Part shown: positions 21,061 through 33,700 of the stretch, one piece after another
How the letters are laid out: each line of letters starts with the position of its first letter
Position numbering within the stretch: the first letter of the stretch is position 1
NCBI GenBank assembly: GCA_905250115.1
Contig: CAJNOI010000180.1
Span: forward strand, 1 to 64,000
DNA: 64,000 nucleotides
Reading direction: 5' to 3'
Source of the DNA: Adineta steineri
Taxonomy: Eukaryota > Rotifera > Eurotatoria > Adinetida > Adinetidae
Made by a program: the position numbers and the translations under genes
The notes under the pieces: generated by a model
What the model saw: only the letters and a program-made list of their open reading frames with translations
Database searches by the model: none
Told to the model about the DNA's origin: nothing

Positions 21061-23049
21061 AGATTCATCAGAATAATCAGATGAGATTTTATTAAATTTA
21101 TTTAATTTAAATGAATTGATTTTATTTAAATAATCATCAGTTTCATTTTCATGTTCATTATCATTCTCATTTTCATTCTCATTTTCATTTTCATTTAAAT
21201 ATTGTTTTATTTTTTTCGAATTATTATTTTTTGTTTTAAATTGATCTGTTTTTATTTGATCCCATTTTCCAATATCATGAAATCTATCACCAATTCTATT
21301 ATAATATGATGTTAAACTATCATATGTACTTGAACGATCTTTTCTACAACATAATCGACATAAATCACTACACTTTGGTAATAATAATAAATATGTTAAT
21401 GGAGATACAGAAGAATTCGACCAAGCAAGTAACATTAAATACCTACAATAGATTTTATTTGTTTAATAAGAGAAAGAGAAAGAGAAAGAGAAAGAGAAAG
21501 AGAAAGAGAAAGAGAAAGAGAAAGAGAAAGAGAAAGAGAAAGAGAAAGATAATTACCTAAGTATTTGTTTGTGAAGTTCAAATTTAATATTAAATAATGT
21601 AAGAATAAATAATGGAAACCAAAAAATAATAAAAATAATAATAAGTAAAATATTAAGTTTAAGTCTTTGTTCAATTTGTTGCATAAGAATATCTCTTGAT
21701 GCAATTGATTGTCCATGAGATTGTCCAAGTATAGCTAAGGATAATAATGGTTGATTATTTCGACGTTTTAATGATACTTCACCTAAGATTTTATGAATAT
21801 ATCTTAATGTTATTATTAAACTAAATACTATTATTATTATCCACATTAATGTTAACACATATCCACGAATATCTCGAATTAAAAAATTACAATATCGACT
21901 ATCAGAATCATAATATGATTTAGATTCACTACCAATCATTGTTATACCTAAAACAATTAAAAAGAAATTTAATTCGATAGATTCAGATAATTATTGTATA
22001 AGAAATAAATCTATTCGATTTAATTGGTTACGAAAAAAAAAGAATTTTATGAGAATGCGTATTTAATTAATAATTTTATTTGAATAGAAAAGGTATGATT
22101 AAAAATCAGTTTATTGAGTACGAACGTGTCTATAGTGGCGTTAATGAAAAGAAAATTGAACGACATTCACATCGTTATCGTGTACTTCAAACATCATTGG
22201 TTTTCTTTTGTAAGTTACCTCTGTGATGTATATCTCATTATTAAATAAAATTTCTTTCATTCACTTTTTTCTTCGCAATTCTCTTGTTTTTCTATAAGTT
22301 AAAGAGTCACTTATATGAATCTGATCGTGACAAATATAATTTAATACTTGAACAATAACTATCGTCAGTGTCATTTATTAAATGAAATTCTATAACGTAT
22401 TATTAATAATTCATCTCTTACACTTTTTATATGAAAACTTAATATTTATATGTGAAATAAATTTAGTAATAATGTCTTTCCTAACAATTTCTATATGATA
22501 GATTTCTTTCTAAAATGAATTTATTTTGTTACCTAAATGAAGTATAACAGATGAAAACCAAATAATAAGAATTCCAAAAGAGAGACAACCACATGAAATA
22601 GTTGATTTATTTGATTGTTTTAATTGATATTGATAATGATTATGTTGATGTTGATTAATAATTTGTGTATCTTTTTCTGGAGGAGTATCTTGATGAATAA
22701 GATCTTCAAATCTATATGCTTCACTAGCAACCATTGCAGCCATATTTAATAATTGAGCTGTTACACATGTTACTTGTATATTAGCTAAATAATTACATCG
22801 TATTGAATAATTTAAAAAACTTAATGAATATGGTAAACATAAGATTGATAATGTTAAACAAATAAGACAATGATGAAATAAAAAACATGATGATTTCATT
22901 CTATATGCAGCTATAATTAATAAATATAACATTGTTAATAAATTAACTAATATTCCACTAATTGTTATTCCATATAATATTAACATTTCAATTGATGAAA
23001 CATTGAAAATTTTCGTATTAAATAAACTCATATTCAAATTTGAAGACAT
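20911..23049 (-). CDS. rhodopsin-like (class A) G-protein-coupled receptor, orphan
   Basis: Three exons: 22533-23049, 21557-21947, 20911-21442; 1440 nt, 479 aa. Seven hydrophobic segments can be placed: TM1 (MLILYGITISGILVNLL), TM2 (FLFHHCLICLTLSILCLPY), TM3 ending EAYRF where DRY is expected, TM4 (FGILIIWFSSVILHLG), TM5 (YVLTLMWIIIIVFSLII), TM6 with FWFP in place of CWxP, and TM7 with NSSVSPLTY in place of NPxxY. The N-terminus has two N-glycosylation sequons and no signal peptide. The cytosolic tail of about 150 aa is Ser/Asn/Glu-rich with an NENENENEN run. The ligand cannot be inferred. The final intron contains a hexanucleotide microsatellite. A dead copy of the 3' end lies at 16.9 kb. 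Confidence 0.85.
21466..21549. repeat. (AGAGAA)n microsatellite in GPCR intron 2
   Basis: About thirteen uninterrupted copies of a GAAAGA-type hexamer fill most of the 112-nt intron between exons 2 and 3 of the GPCR. On the minus (transcribed) strand it is a pyrimidine tract (TCTCTTTC). Confidence 0.95.
21948..22532 (-). other. GPCR intron 1
   Basis: A 585-nt intron between TM4 and the second extracellular loop. It is flanked by GTAACA and TTTTAG on the minus strand. No other feature was seen. Confidence 0.6.
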
Positions 23050-23228
23050 TTTTTCATATTGATTTTATTTTATTTTAACAAGAAATAATAATTGTTGAGA
23101 TTTTGTTAAATTAAAAACAACTTCTTTTTTTCTTTTTTCAATAATATAAATCAATAAAAAATTCTTTTTCTTATATATCTAGACGAAAAAACTAGTTGTA
23201 ACCACGTTCTTATTTGCATGTTGTCAAA

Positions 23229-23268
<40 letters not shown>

Positions 23269-24234
23269 ATATATATGGGAAGAGATTTTTTTTTCTTCTT
23301 CTTCTTCTTTTCTATCCAAGAATCGTTTTGTCGATTTGTTAAGAGTACCCATCGACGACATTCTACACAATATATTCTAACATACACACACACATCCTAA
23401 CATCAATGACGAAAGAAAAAAATCTTCTATATGGGTCAAGACACACATAGATGTGTTACGAGGAAAAGAAATAAGGAAAAGAAAAAAAGAGGAAAGGATC
23501 TATTTCTTAGTTTGGCTTTTTTTTTCTTCTTCTATTCTCTTGTTATTCATCTATATCTCGCCAAATGTATTGCTAATCAAGTGTAAAAAAAAAACTAATG
23601 TCAGTTTTTCTCTTTTCTTTTTTATTCTTTTTCTATTCGTCGTCCTAATAGTTCTTTTTTCGAGTAAGAACTCTTTTCTAACTTCTATGATCAATAAAAG
23701 AAAAAAAAAAAAAAAAGATAAATACTATCATATAAGATGCTTTCATCTCTTCTATATACTTATTATATTCAACAAAACAAAACAAAACAAAATGAAACTT
23801 TTTTCTTTTACTATTTTTAGATAGGAAAATAACATTTGCTTTTTTGTTTTAATTTAATTTTATTAATTAATAACTAACTTTCTTTTCAAATAAAAACAAA
23901 TATATTTGGAAAGAAATTGCTAAAAATATATACATATTGGAATATTTGACATTAATTCAATTGAAATTGATCGATTCACAGAATTAACAACGAAAATAGA
24001 CATTTATTGACAGAAAAATAAAATTAAAGATAATTACTTTATTTATTTACTTTTTATCCTTCAACAAACTTTAAAACAAATTTTCTTTTCTCTTTCAATC
24101 AATCTCTCTCATAAAATCTATTAAAAAAGAAAAGAAAAGATTTCTCAATTATGAAATTTTAATCATTAGAACAACAAGATTTTTTATAAAAGAAATTTTT
24201 TATATTAATTTATATATTTAACAATTATTTTATT
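23050..24234. other. intergenic with simple repeats
   Basis: 5' flank of the GPCR. It holds a (TA)n run at 23229-23262, TTC/T-rich and A/G-rich tracts (23285-23310, 23453-23720) and AAAAC repeats near 23773. Small ORFs here are simple-sequence artefacts. Confidence 0.6.
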
Positions 24235-25502
24235 TCTAATGACAAGTATCGATAAGGATATCTCTTTATCCAAAATTTTCTTCAAAGAACAATTAAATAG
24301 TTGAAATCGCCATTAAATTCTGAGGAGAATAAGATTATTTTTATTATCGAAAGACGACTTTCACTTTTTACGGTACATTGAATATCTGTATAGAATCTCA
24401 GAACCATCTTAGATGCACAATTTATGCTAATTCCAAATATTAGATTAAAATTTAACAAAGAACAGAATTTTGTTAGAGAAAAATCTTAATTACTGTAGGA
24501 TGTCGGGAGAGGATCTGTTTTTAGTTACCGCGCTTAAGCCAGTGCATAACGCCACTAAAATATGTGAAAATACATTCAGTAATATGCGAAATTGTTTTCC
24601 CAATTCGAAACACTAAAAAATAAAAGTTGCTTGAAGTTCGATGCTCAAAAAATCTATACAAGAGTCAGGTTTTAGATCGCTAACTTCTTATAGAGGGGCA
24701 AATATAGATCGATGCAATTTTTCGTATTCGTTCTAAGTATAGCCTCAAAAATATGGAAAATAATGAGATGAGATCAGGTTTTCTCATAAGTTAAGATGTC
24801 TAAAGACCTGAAATAAATGCTCTCTTTTCGAAGGAATGTAATTTCGATTCAATTTAGTTAATATAACTGTATCTGGTACCAACACTATTCTTTGGAATAT
24901 ATTTAACTATTAAAATCCTCGTGATGACTCTTGTAGTACACAAGCTGAAAATGGCTATCATAGTTGTTACCTGTGATGTGATAGTCAGTCAGAATGGGAT
25001 CCCGAAGAGATTTAGCTCCGTTCTAATTAATTCATGATAATATAAGATAGTCAGTTATACTATTATATTGTTTCATCCATTTCAAACTAAAGCTCAGTTA
25101 CAATACATAGTTGAAAATAAACTGCTGAAATTAGAATTCTCATTGCACAATTCATGTTTCATGAAAGTATATGCCAAGAAAAAGAGTATAGTAGCAAACA
25201 ATAATATGCAAACTAAAAATGATACAAGCATGAAAGTGAATACACAAAGCGTTGATGTATCAACTCAAACTGATTCACAATTCGAATTATCAACAAAAAA
25301 ACATTGGTATAGCCAATACAAATATCTTTTCTATTTTTACTGCTTTATCAACTACATCATCTACTATATATGTCAATAATCGCTCATAACAAATTGATAG
25401 AATTGTTTCAAGACCTAAAATAAGAAATACGAAGTAAAGAGAAGAAGTTAAACTATCTAAAAGATTGATCGATCGCCACTGAAACTCAACGACCATGATC
25501 TA

Positions 25503-25527
25503 ACCTGTCATGTCTTGACAGGTTTAA
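25503..25527. repeat. short perfect hairpin inside the transposon
   Basis: AACCTGTC and GACAGGTT are exact reverse complements separated by 7 nt. It may be an internal motif of the element. Confidence 0.6.
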
Positions 25528-25754
25528 CTCGAGATTACTTAACGACATATTGATATTGATAGTACTTCGGTTAGACTTGAATCATCAAGCAATATGTACA
25601 CTCTTCGGATTAGAAATAGAAACGCAAATCAGTAGAATTTTTGACAATGCTTCTTCTGCATTAATACAGTATTTTATATCAAAACATTTAAATTTTGAAC
25701 ATCTATAATACAAAAGCACACACAATCACTAACTCAACAATGACTGAAAAATGA

Positions 25755-26125
25755 TGATCTGAAATTCGGATTATCCGATGGCTATAAAATACCAGCATTG
25801 GGTTCGTTTTTTCCCAATGGAAATAATTATAATACTAAGATGTCTCTATTCACGAAAAAGGATGAGCAATAGTACATAACTCATAAAACAAATAAAACAC
25901 GATTAATTACTAAAGTGTACTGGATTATAGAATATGCAAACGGTCAAGTAAAACAATGATGTTTCTTTAACAATGTTGTGACTAATACGATGATAGAGAA
26001 GATAGGCAACTATTTTGAAATCGTGGGTGTTTTAATAAATTGCTATAGACCTGTATTTTGTTAAAGATACAAGTTAAGATAAACAAATTATAGAAAAGAT
26101 CCTGCAATCCATTCTAAGACAGAAT
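25755..26125 (+). pseudogene. DDE_Tnp_4-like transposase relic
   Basis: One frame from about 25755 reads DDLKFGLSDGYKIPALGSFF, then after a stop KTRLITKVYWIIEYANGQVK, then after another stop CFFNNVVTNTMIEKIGNYFE and IVGVLINCYRPVF, followed by further stops. The segment TRxITKVxWxxExANGxxK with FNN and CYRP is the C-terminal block of DDE_Tnp_4 transposases, with the last catalytic Glu in the WIIEYANG stretch. Premature stops at several positions show it is dead. An upstream fragment at 25068-25379 (NTQSVDVSTQTDSQF) may be the N-terminal linker of the same protein. Confidence 0.75.
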
Positions 26126-26578
26126 GAGCTCTAAAAGTCTAAGGGGATCAATTCTATTTTACACAGTAGCCAACAGTTCTCTAAACGTCAATATAACTTC
26201 AATTGTTGTTCAATATCTTAAAATTGTTAACTATTGCATTGCTGACAAAAAAGTCTAGGAAATACCATAAGAATTCAGTCAGTCATCTCAATATTTTTTT
26301 TATTTGAGCAATTTTCTTTATTTTTTAAGCTATATTCGGAATAAAAACGAAAAATTGCATCGATTCATATTCGCCCCTCTATAATAAGTTAGCGACTCAA
26401 CGCTTGGATTTTTATAGGTTTTTTGAGTATTCAACTTGAAATAACTTTTATTTTAATGTGTTTCCAATTAGGAAAGCAATTTCGCACATTATTGAATGTA
26501 TTTCAAATTCAACTATGCAGTTGTTTTTGAAGAAGATTTTGGGCAAAGAGATAGCCTTATTGATACTTGACATTTGAT

Positions 26579-27060
26579 TATTTTTGTTAGATTTGTTTTT
26601 GTAATAATATAATGATTCGATTATGATAAATATAGATTTGTTTGAAAATGAAGAAGATCTACAAAAAACTTGTTGGTGATATTAGATTATAGTCATATAT
26701 AATAAAATTAATGAAAGTGATTTGTTCTTGTAAAATGAATTTTATTTTTAAACGAATAAAATACTTTTTAGAAAATATTTCGAGTTAATTTTTATTTGAA
26801 AAGTATTTGAAAATGTTTAGTTATTATTTCTATTGATACGAGTTGTTCTAGTCTTATTAATATTTGTTTAACCTAATCGGATTTGTTATGAATAACCCGA
26901 AGTCATATAGTAGAATGTTTATTTCATATGAAAATAATAAATAGAAGAAAAACAAACCAATGATTATTTATTTTGGAGAAATTTATACAAAAATAAAGAG
27001 ATTAATGTTTACATTATTTATGCTTCAACTATTTCTCAATTGAAATCTATAAAAATGGAT
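26579..27060. other. intergenic
   Basis: AT-rich, nothing recognised. Confidence 0.4.
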
Positions 27061-27071
27061 TCATAATCGAA

Positions 27072-28350
27072 TGAAACATTTACATGTTCATCTTGAAGAT
27101 CTTATAAAAAATAGTTCAAGTCAATCAATTAATGTTAATCATCTATATTTAATAGTATTTCATTACGAAACAAATACGGATGTATGTTTTATTAAAGATA
27201 GAAAAAAGATGAATTAATAATTGAACTGATTTTAATTGAAAATCTCATCGAATTAAAATAAGAGAAAATAAATAAACAAAACCAACTATTTGTTGCTCAT
27301 TCTACTCATAATAGAAAATTTTCTCATGTAGTTCCTAAACTTGATTATTTAAATAAAGAATTATTTATAAAAATATATTTCTTATGTCTATTATTGAATC
27401 GATTAAATAAAATATTCAGAATTTTTATATATCTATATAGAATCCAATGGCGTTGTTCATGACTAGGATTATCTTGAAAAAAAAATTTTTTTATCCATGA
27501 AAATAGCATATAGTTGATCAATATGATAAATGAAGAATGAGAATATTTATGCATGAAGTTTTTAATCATAATAGTTATCAGTTGAAATTATTGAAGATAT
27601 ATAATAAAAGTAAAGAAATTTTTTATTGAATATTATCGTTTTCAATATTTTAATATTATTTTCATGTTAATTTAAAACTAATTTATTTATTTGTTTTCTA
27701 GATCGAAATAAATGTAGATGAGAATTTAATTCTCAATAGAAAGATAAACAACATAAAAGAAATCCATCTGTTAAATATTGCATCGAAGAATTTTATTTTC
27801 ATGTTGCTTTTATTGATTTTATTATTTAGCTAAATAAATCGAGAATTTTCATATATTATATTAACTTATTCGTTCTAATCAATCATTTTATATAATAGAT
27901 AAATTTCTTCCTGAAAATATATTCATTATTAAAGTTAATAATGTTCTTATTGATCCTTGTTCGCCTGAAGTACTTTATAGAAATTTGTAAAATACTCTTA
28001 CTAATAATATTTCTTTAAATGAAATAATAATATTATTAATTCTATTGATATTAATTATCATCATAATAAATTTCTTCTTTATCTTTTAAGAGATATTCAT
28101 TTGTTTATTTGGAACAACAAATCATTATAATATCAATTGAGATTTACTTAATAATCATTGTGATAAATATATTTTAATATATTTAAAAAAACTTTTTCAT
28201 TTTCATCAAATAAATAAAATAAAAAAATATTTCACAAAAATACAACTTAGATTAATGCGTCTTAATAGATTTATTAACTTTTCATCATAAAATATATTTT
28301 CTTTATTTAGATTCAAAAATTCTCAAGAGTAAATCCAAGTGAAAAGTAAT
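27072..28350 (+). pseudogene. possible decayed protein-coding region, family unknown
   Basis: Several broken stretches look protein-like in plus frames. One starts MKHLHVHLEDLIKNSSSQSI at 27072 and runs 48 aa. A later one reads FVAHSTHNRKFSHVVPKLDY. Another at about 27900 reads DKFLPENIFIIKVNNVLIDP followed by SPEVLYRNL. Stops interrupt all of them and no consistent intron model joins them. It may equally be chance in AT-rich DNA. Confidence 0.25.
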
Positions 28351-29594
28351 ACTCATTTAACAATTGAAATATTCAGCTAAACAAAGAAAATCCACAAATG
28401 AGTTCTTGTTGAAAATTGTACTAGTTGTTTCTATTAAGAAAAAGAAGAGATTTTTGTAGCTCGTAAAATAGGAGATTCGAAAAAACGAAGATTAGTCTAA
28501 TCGAATGCAAATTAAAGAAGACATCGTTAAAAGATTGAGAAGTCTATTTATGTTGGTAGATTCGATAGAAAACTTAATTTATTGATTTACATAAAAATTT
28601 GAATTAATTGAACAAGTAATATATTATTTAATCAATAAGTTTTCTCTATAAATACACAGATAGATGTCTTTTGATTTATTTCGGAATCTTATTGAGTTGC
28701 ATCGATTTAAAATAAAACTTTAGAATAAATTTGAGAGAAATCCTCTCCGTATTCTTACAATGAGAAAGTATTTTCTTTGAATGTATGACGTAACGAGAAA
28801 AAATCATTGAATATTGGGTAAAGAATAGGATCTATAATCGTGAAAAATCTTTTCAGCTGAATAGTTTTCTATGATTAATAATATAATATCTAAAGAAGCT
28901 TATGTATTAAATAAAAAGAATCTGATACTTATCATTGCAGACATTGATTAGTGTGTTAATGATTGTTCGTTCGTTCGTTGTATCTGTTAGATGATTGAAT
29001 AAGATAAATATGGAATTATATTTTCTTCGATCCCTCAACATTTCTTCTTTCTCTATTAATGGACCCGTAAATTAATTATCGAAATACTTAATACATTTTC
29101 TATCTAGACAAGATCATTGTTTAGATTAACGTTCATGAAGAAATTCTAATTAAAAATATTGAAGATTAACTAAGAAAAAGAAAAAGAAAAAGAAAAAGAG
29201 AAAATGAAATTGTTTTTTGTTTTCTAATTATAAATCAAACTATTAGAATTGGTAAAAAATCGAATGTTTATTTTTTTTGTAAATGTAATGAAAGAATCTT
29301 TGTTTTTTTTATTTGAAATATTTTGTAGAAAAGAAAAGAAAAGCATTAGTTGCAATACATGAGAAAGAATAAATGTGTTTTTCTGTTAAATAATTGATTG
29401 ATTGTCGAAATAAATGAGATTGTAGAAATCTTTTGACTTGATATTTGGTTTTTGTTTCGTTTGAAAATAAATTCTCCTAATTTTAATAAATAAAATCATT
29501 TTAATCATCGCGTGGAATAATTATCATTCTATACTGAAGTCATCGAAATATGTTTGGTCTAAAAAAACGATTTTTTTCTTTTTAAAAACAAGAT
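28351..29594. other. intergenic
   Basis: AT-rich with a (GTTC)n run near 28965-28980 and a GAAAAA repeat near 29175. No gene was seen. Confidence 0.45.
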
Positions 29595-30734
29595 TTATTT
29601 AATTACTTTATTTGTTCCATTTTTATTTTTAACTTTTTGAACTTCATAAGATTTTTTAGTTGAAGGTTTTTTATTATGAATTAATCTAAAATTAAAAGAG
29701 AAAAAGATATTTTGATTTTTAAATCAAATTTTCGTTACTTTGGTGAATTTGACGATGAAAATATTTTTGAGCAATTATATAAACATCCATAATCAAACTA
29801 AATAAAAAAGAAATTTTGGATTAAAAGAAAGAAAAGAGAGAGAAAGAATTGATTTAACTGGATTAATATTTGATTTAAATTTTCCTGTGACTTGTTCATT
29901 AGTTGTTCTTCCTCTAATAATTAACATAAAATGAAAAGCAGTTAAACCACCAATTGGAATTGTTAATAATATAATAAATATAATTAATATTATTGATATA
30001 ATTGTATTTAAATTTGAAAGATTTTCATGATTTTTTAATAAATAATATATACAAAATGATATCACCACATACATATGAAATAATACACTTAATAAAAAAC
30101 ATATAAAATACCGATAATTTCGACGACCTAAATAAATTCATCACTTTTTTATTATGAATTGACAAGAAATACGTGGAAAAATGAAATTCTCCTTACCAAC
30201 ACAATTATTTAACCAAGGACAATGATGATCAAATGTCTAAAAATCATCAATGAATTTTATTAAAAAGACAGAAAAAGATAGAGAAAATCTTACATCAATA
30301 CAAAAGTCACATACAGAACAATGAGAACATCTTGGTGGACGATAAAAGCCACATGTTTGACACCATTTCATTCGACATTGTGTTCCATGAATTTCAACTA
30401 AAAGAAAAAACAAAGGATTTATTTATTTATTTTTTTATTGAAAGAAAAGTTCACCTGTTTTATGAAATGTTGTTTCTGAATCATCATTTTCATCAGGTGG
30501 AGCTCTACTATATCTTCCAGGATCCGTAAATGTTGCTAAGAAAAAATTTTCAATAACAAATAATAGAATAAGACCTTGAATAAGTGGAATATATTTCCAT
30601 AAATGATTTGTTATCCATGGACAAATAAATATAAAATAAATTGTTGATAACACAATTAATAAACTCCATGCAACAAAACAAGGAATACGACGTGAAATAC
30701 CTCGAAGACATCGTCGACAACAATTATTTGACAT
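29595..30734 (-). CDS. DHHC palmitoyltransferase, ZDHHC5/8-like
   Basis: Six exons: 30455-30734, 30294-30397, 30197-30236, 29859-30127, 29739-29797, 29595-29685; 843 nt, 280 aa. Two TM helices ([20 protein letters not shown] and [20 protein letters not shown]) are followed by [15 protein letters not shown], as in the DPG motif of the family. The Cys-rich domain then reads [18 protein letters not shown] and [14 protein letters not shown], with the active Cys in DHHC. Two more TM helices follow, then NPFDYGC, a motif shared with ZDHHC5/8-type enzymes, and a short Lys-rich tail. The enzyme S-acylates Cys residues of membrane proteins. At 280 aa it lacks the long C-terminal tail of vertebrate ZDHHC5/8. 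The 40-nt exon 3 alone carries the DHHC motif. Confidence 0.92.
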
Positions 30735-33700
30735 TTTTTAGATAAACCAAACGATTACAATTTACTTTTATTGTAGAAACGACCACAAAATTTTTTTTCT
30801 TCAATAGACATTTCGAAATTCAATTCAACGATTATCCTCTATACAAATATATTATCATTCTCTTCTTTTTTTCAAATATTAGATGTCGCTATTTTATTTT
30901 ATTTTCGTTTTTTTCATTTAAATTTCTTTTTAGAATAAATTCCTTTAATATTTCCAAAATAATTTCTTTTCTTTTTATTAATTCGAATTTAAAATAAACA
31001 AATCAATTCAACTATTATTATTCAATCAATCAATAACAATAGAAGGACAAGGAGAGAGTGAGAGATTGTTTTCGTCATAATTATTCTTCATTAATTCGAT
31101 ATCTTTTATCAAGATCAATATTAAAAGTAAGATTTTTTTATTTAAATATTCTTTAGAAAATTAATCTAATTAAAAAGCTAAATTGTTGATTTATCTATGT
31201 CGAAAAGAGTTTCTCTTCTTTTTATTATAATAATATTTATGTTAGTGTTAGATTATATATCTCTCATCACACCCATCCTCATTAATACAAATAAAATATT
31301 CTTACATAATATTATCAAATTTCCTAACATATTTAGATAGAAGTAATCCATCTACTTGAAACTAAATATTTTAATTTTTTTCTTTCCAAATTCAAATCAT
31401 TTATTTGTTCAGTCTATTCCACAAGATAATTATTATTTTATAGAATTAGAAAAGAAAATCTAAGATTTTCACCAGAGATTATTCTTCTTATTTATTATTT
31501 TAAGAAGAAAAAAAAGAATTTTCGAATTATTTTGAATAATGAAATAGATTAGTTTAGATTGAATTATTTTTTAAAAATCATTTTGTCTCACAGGTTTTAT
31601 TTCTAAATAAAATAATAATAAATGCGGAAATTTTATCCTAGAGTTGTGTGTAATGCACAAAGTGTATATGGAATAACTCGACCGAGATCTTGATAAGACG
31701 GAATTGTGTAGAAAATTTCATCCAAATCTGACCCTCCTTTCGAAAGTTATCCTGTATACGGGCGGACGGTCGAACCCACTGATCGATTGTAGAGTGTATT
31801 CACTTTTTGCGTACACAGAAATGGTGAGTAGATTAAAGAAATAGAATATTTTATAGTACGAAAACGTGTTGATATGTGTTTGAAATAAACCCCCAGTGGA
31901 GAATAGTAAAGGTATATTTACGTTCAATGTCTCAGTCAATGTAACAAAATTTATGTAGACGTTTTTTATTGTGTAATTGTAATTATATATATTGGTGAAC
32001 ACATTGAATATGTCATCACCTACATACCATAACATTAACATCTATACATTCTTCTTCATATTCACACTCACACTCACATATTAATCAACATTTCATTTGC
32101 TCAAATTTTGGAAAAACGTTTTTTTTCTCTTCTTATTTTGTATATGAAAACAATTTATTTTATTCGAATATTTTATGATGAAGTCATATTGAAATGATTT
32201 GTACTTTAAAAGATGCGAATAAAATAGTTGTTAATATTTGAAAATAAGAAAGAAAGTAAAGTTTATTTTAATTTGTAAAATGTGTCGTAAAATAACTAAA
32301 TATTTGTATTTGAACTTTAAAGATTTCGTTTAATTGATTTAAATATGCGTTGAATAGATTTCTTCTCTTTATTTTATTTCAAATACTTAAAAACCTTTCA
32401 AATAATCCAAATCAATTTAATTTCTTTGTTTTGTTTTTCATTTAAAAGATTTCTTCTTTTTAAAACAATACTCTCTCATCTCATCTCATCTCATCTCATC
32501 TCATTTAATAACAACATTTCCAATAGATTAATAAAACAATAGTTTGATGAAATTCAAATTTCGTCTTGTTAACTTTAAAGAAATAAAGATGAAGATAAAG
32601 ATAATCGATAATTTGATAATATTATTATTAAAATGTTAAATAAGTAATTTGAAATGTTTTGTAAGTTAGTTAATATATGTCTAGACATATGACATAAGAA
32701 TAATTATTTGAAAATATTCTTTTTTACTTTAAAAGATTTCAATCAATCTAATTTACATTAAACATTACTATGGTTTTAACATAATATAATCTTTTTCTTT
32801 TTCTTTTTCTTTTTCTCTTCTTTCCTTTCGAATTTATTTCGTGTGAGATTTGGTTTTTTTTCTCAATTATTTTCTTAATTGTTTTATTAGATTTGAAATA
32901 AAAATCTCATGATTTCGAAATCTATTTAATAGATTTATTTTCAACATAATAAAAAACGAAATGATTTTGTTCAGTTTATCTTTTTTCAATAATTTAATTG
33001 TAAATAATAAAAGCATGAATAAGATTCAAATCTATGAATAATAAAAAATGGGGTGACGGGCAAACGTATAGGGCATATTCTATACTCTCGCAGTGTGTGT
33101 GTGTGTGTGTGAGTGATGTGCAAATAATAGGCAATGAATAAGAGAGTAACGTACAGAAAGAGAAAGACATAGAGAAAAAGCAAAAAAGAAGAGGGAGACT
33201 GAGAGACTAAGAGAGAGAGAGAGGGACAGAGGGAGAAACACGACAGTTAAGTAAGATCGATTGATCGACAGAAAAAAAATCCTTATTCACTAAAAGAGTT
33301 CAACCAACGAACACAAGTTGTTACTCTTGACAAAATCACATCCACCTGTTGCATCTTATAATATCGTGTAAGGGTAAGATTAGGAATTTTATTCTATAAG
33401 ATCAACATTTATTATTTCACCTGAATAAATTTAACATTTTATTCAATACAAATCGACATTTACATTTTCTTTATTAAATATTATTTCTCTTTACTTCGTC
33501 TTTTATTTATTCGTAATAAATTAAATAAAATCTTTTCATAGCCTTGAGAGAATAAAATCAAACAAGAATTACTTATTTTATTCAATTTTCAAATCAATCG
33601 AATCTTTTAAAAAAGAAAATAAATAAAAAAAACGAAAATTTATTCAAATGTTTTCTTTTTCTTTAAATTGATTTTGATATGAATTAGAAAAACAAATATT

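Larger units (their letters stand above)
24235..26578. mobile_element. decayed DNA transposon with long terminal inverted repeats
   Basis: The left end (from about 24235, containing CAAGTATCGATAAGGATATC) and the right end (to about 26578) are diverged inverted repeats of about 270 nt. Matching pieces include TGCGAAATTG..TTTCC, CTAACTT.TTATAGAGGGGC and ATCGATGCAATTTTTCG, read from 24580-24745 and as reverse complement of 26340-26505. The left arm has about 260 nt (24309-24568) that the right arm lacks. The interior includes a transposase relic on the plus strand. The element is old: the arms differ by many substitutions and the ORF is full of stops. The superfamily is inferred from the transposase relic (DDE_Tnp_4 type, PIF/Harbinger or ISL2EU-like). 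Confidence 0.75.

Noticed and set aside
23453..23824. ORF of 123 aa with hydrophobic runs
   Set aside because: Lys and Phe/Leu runs from A- and T-tracts; no splice or domain support.
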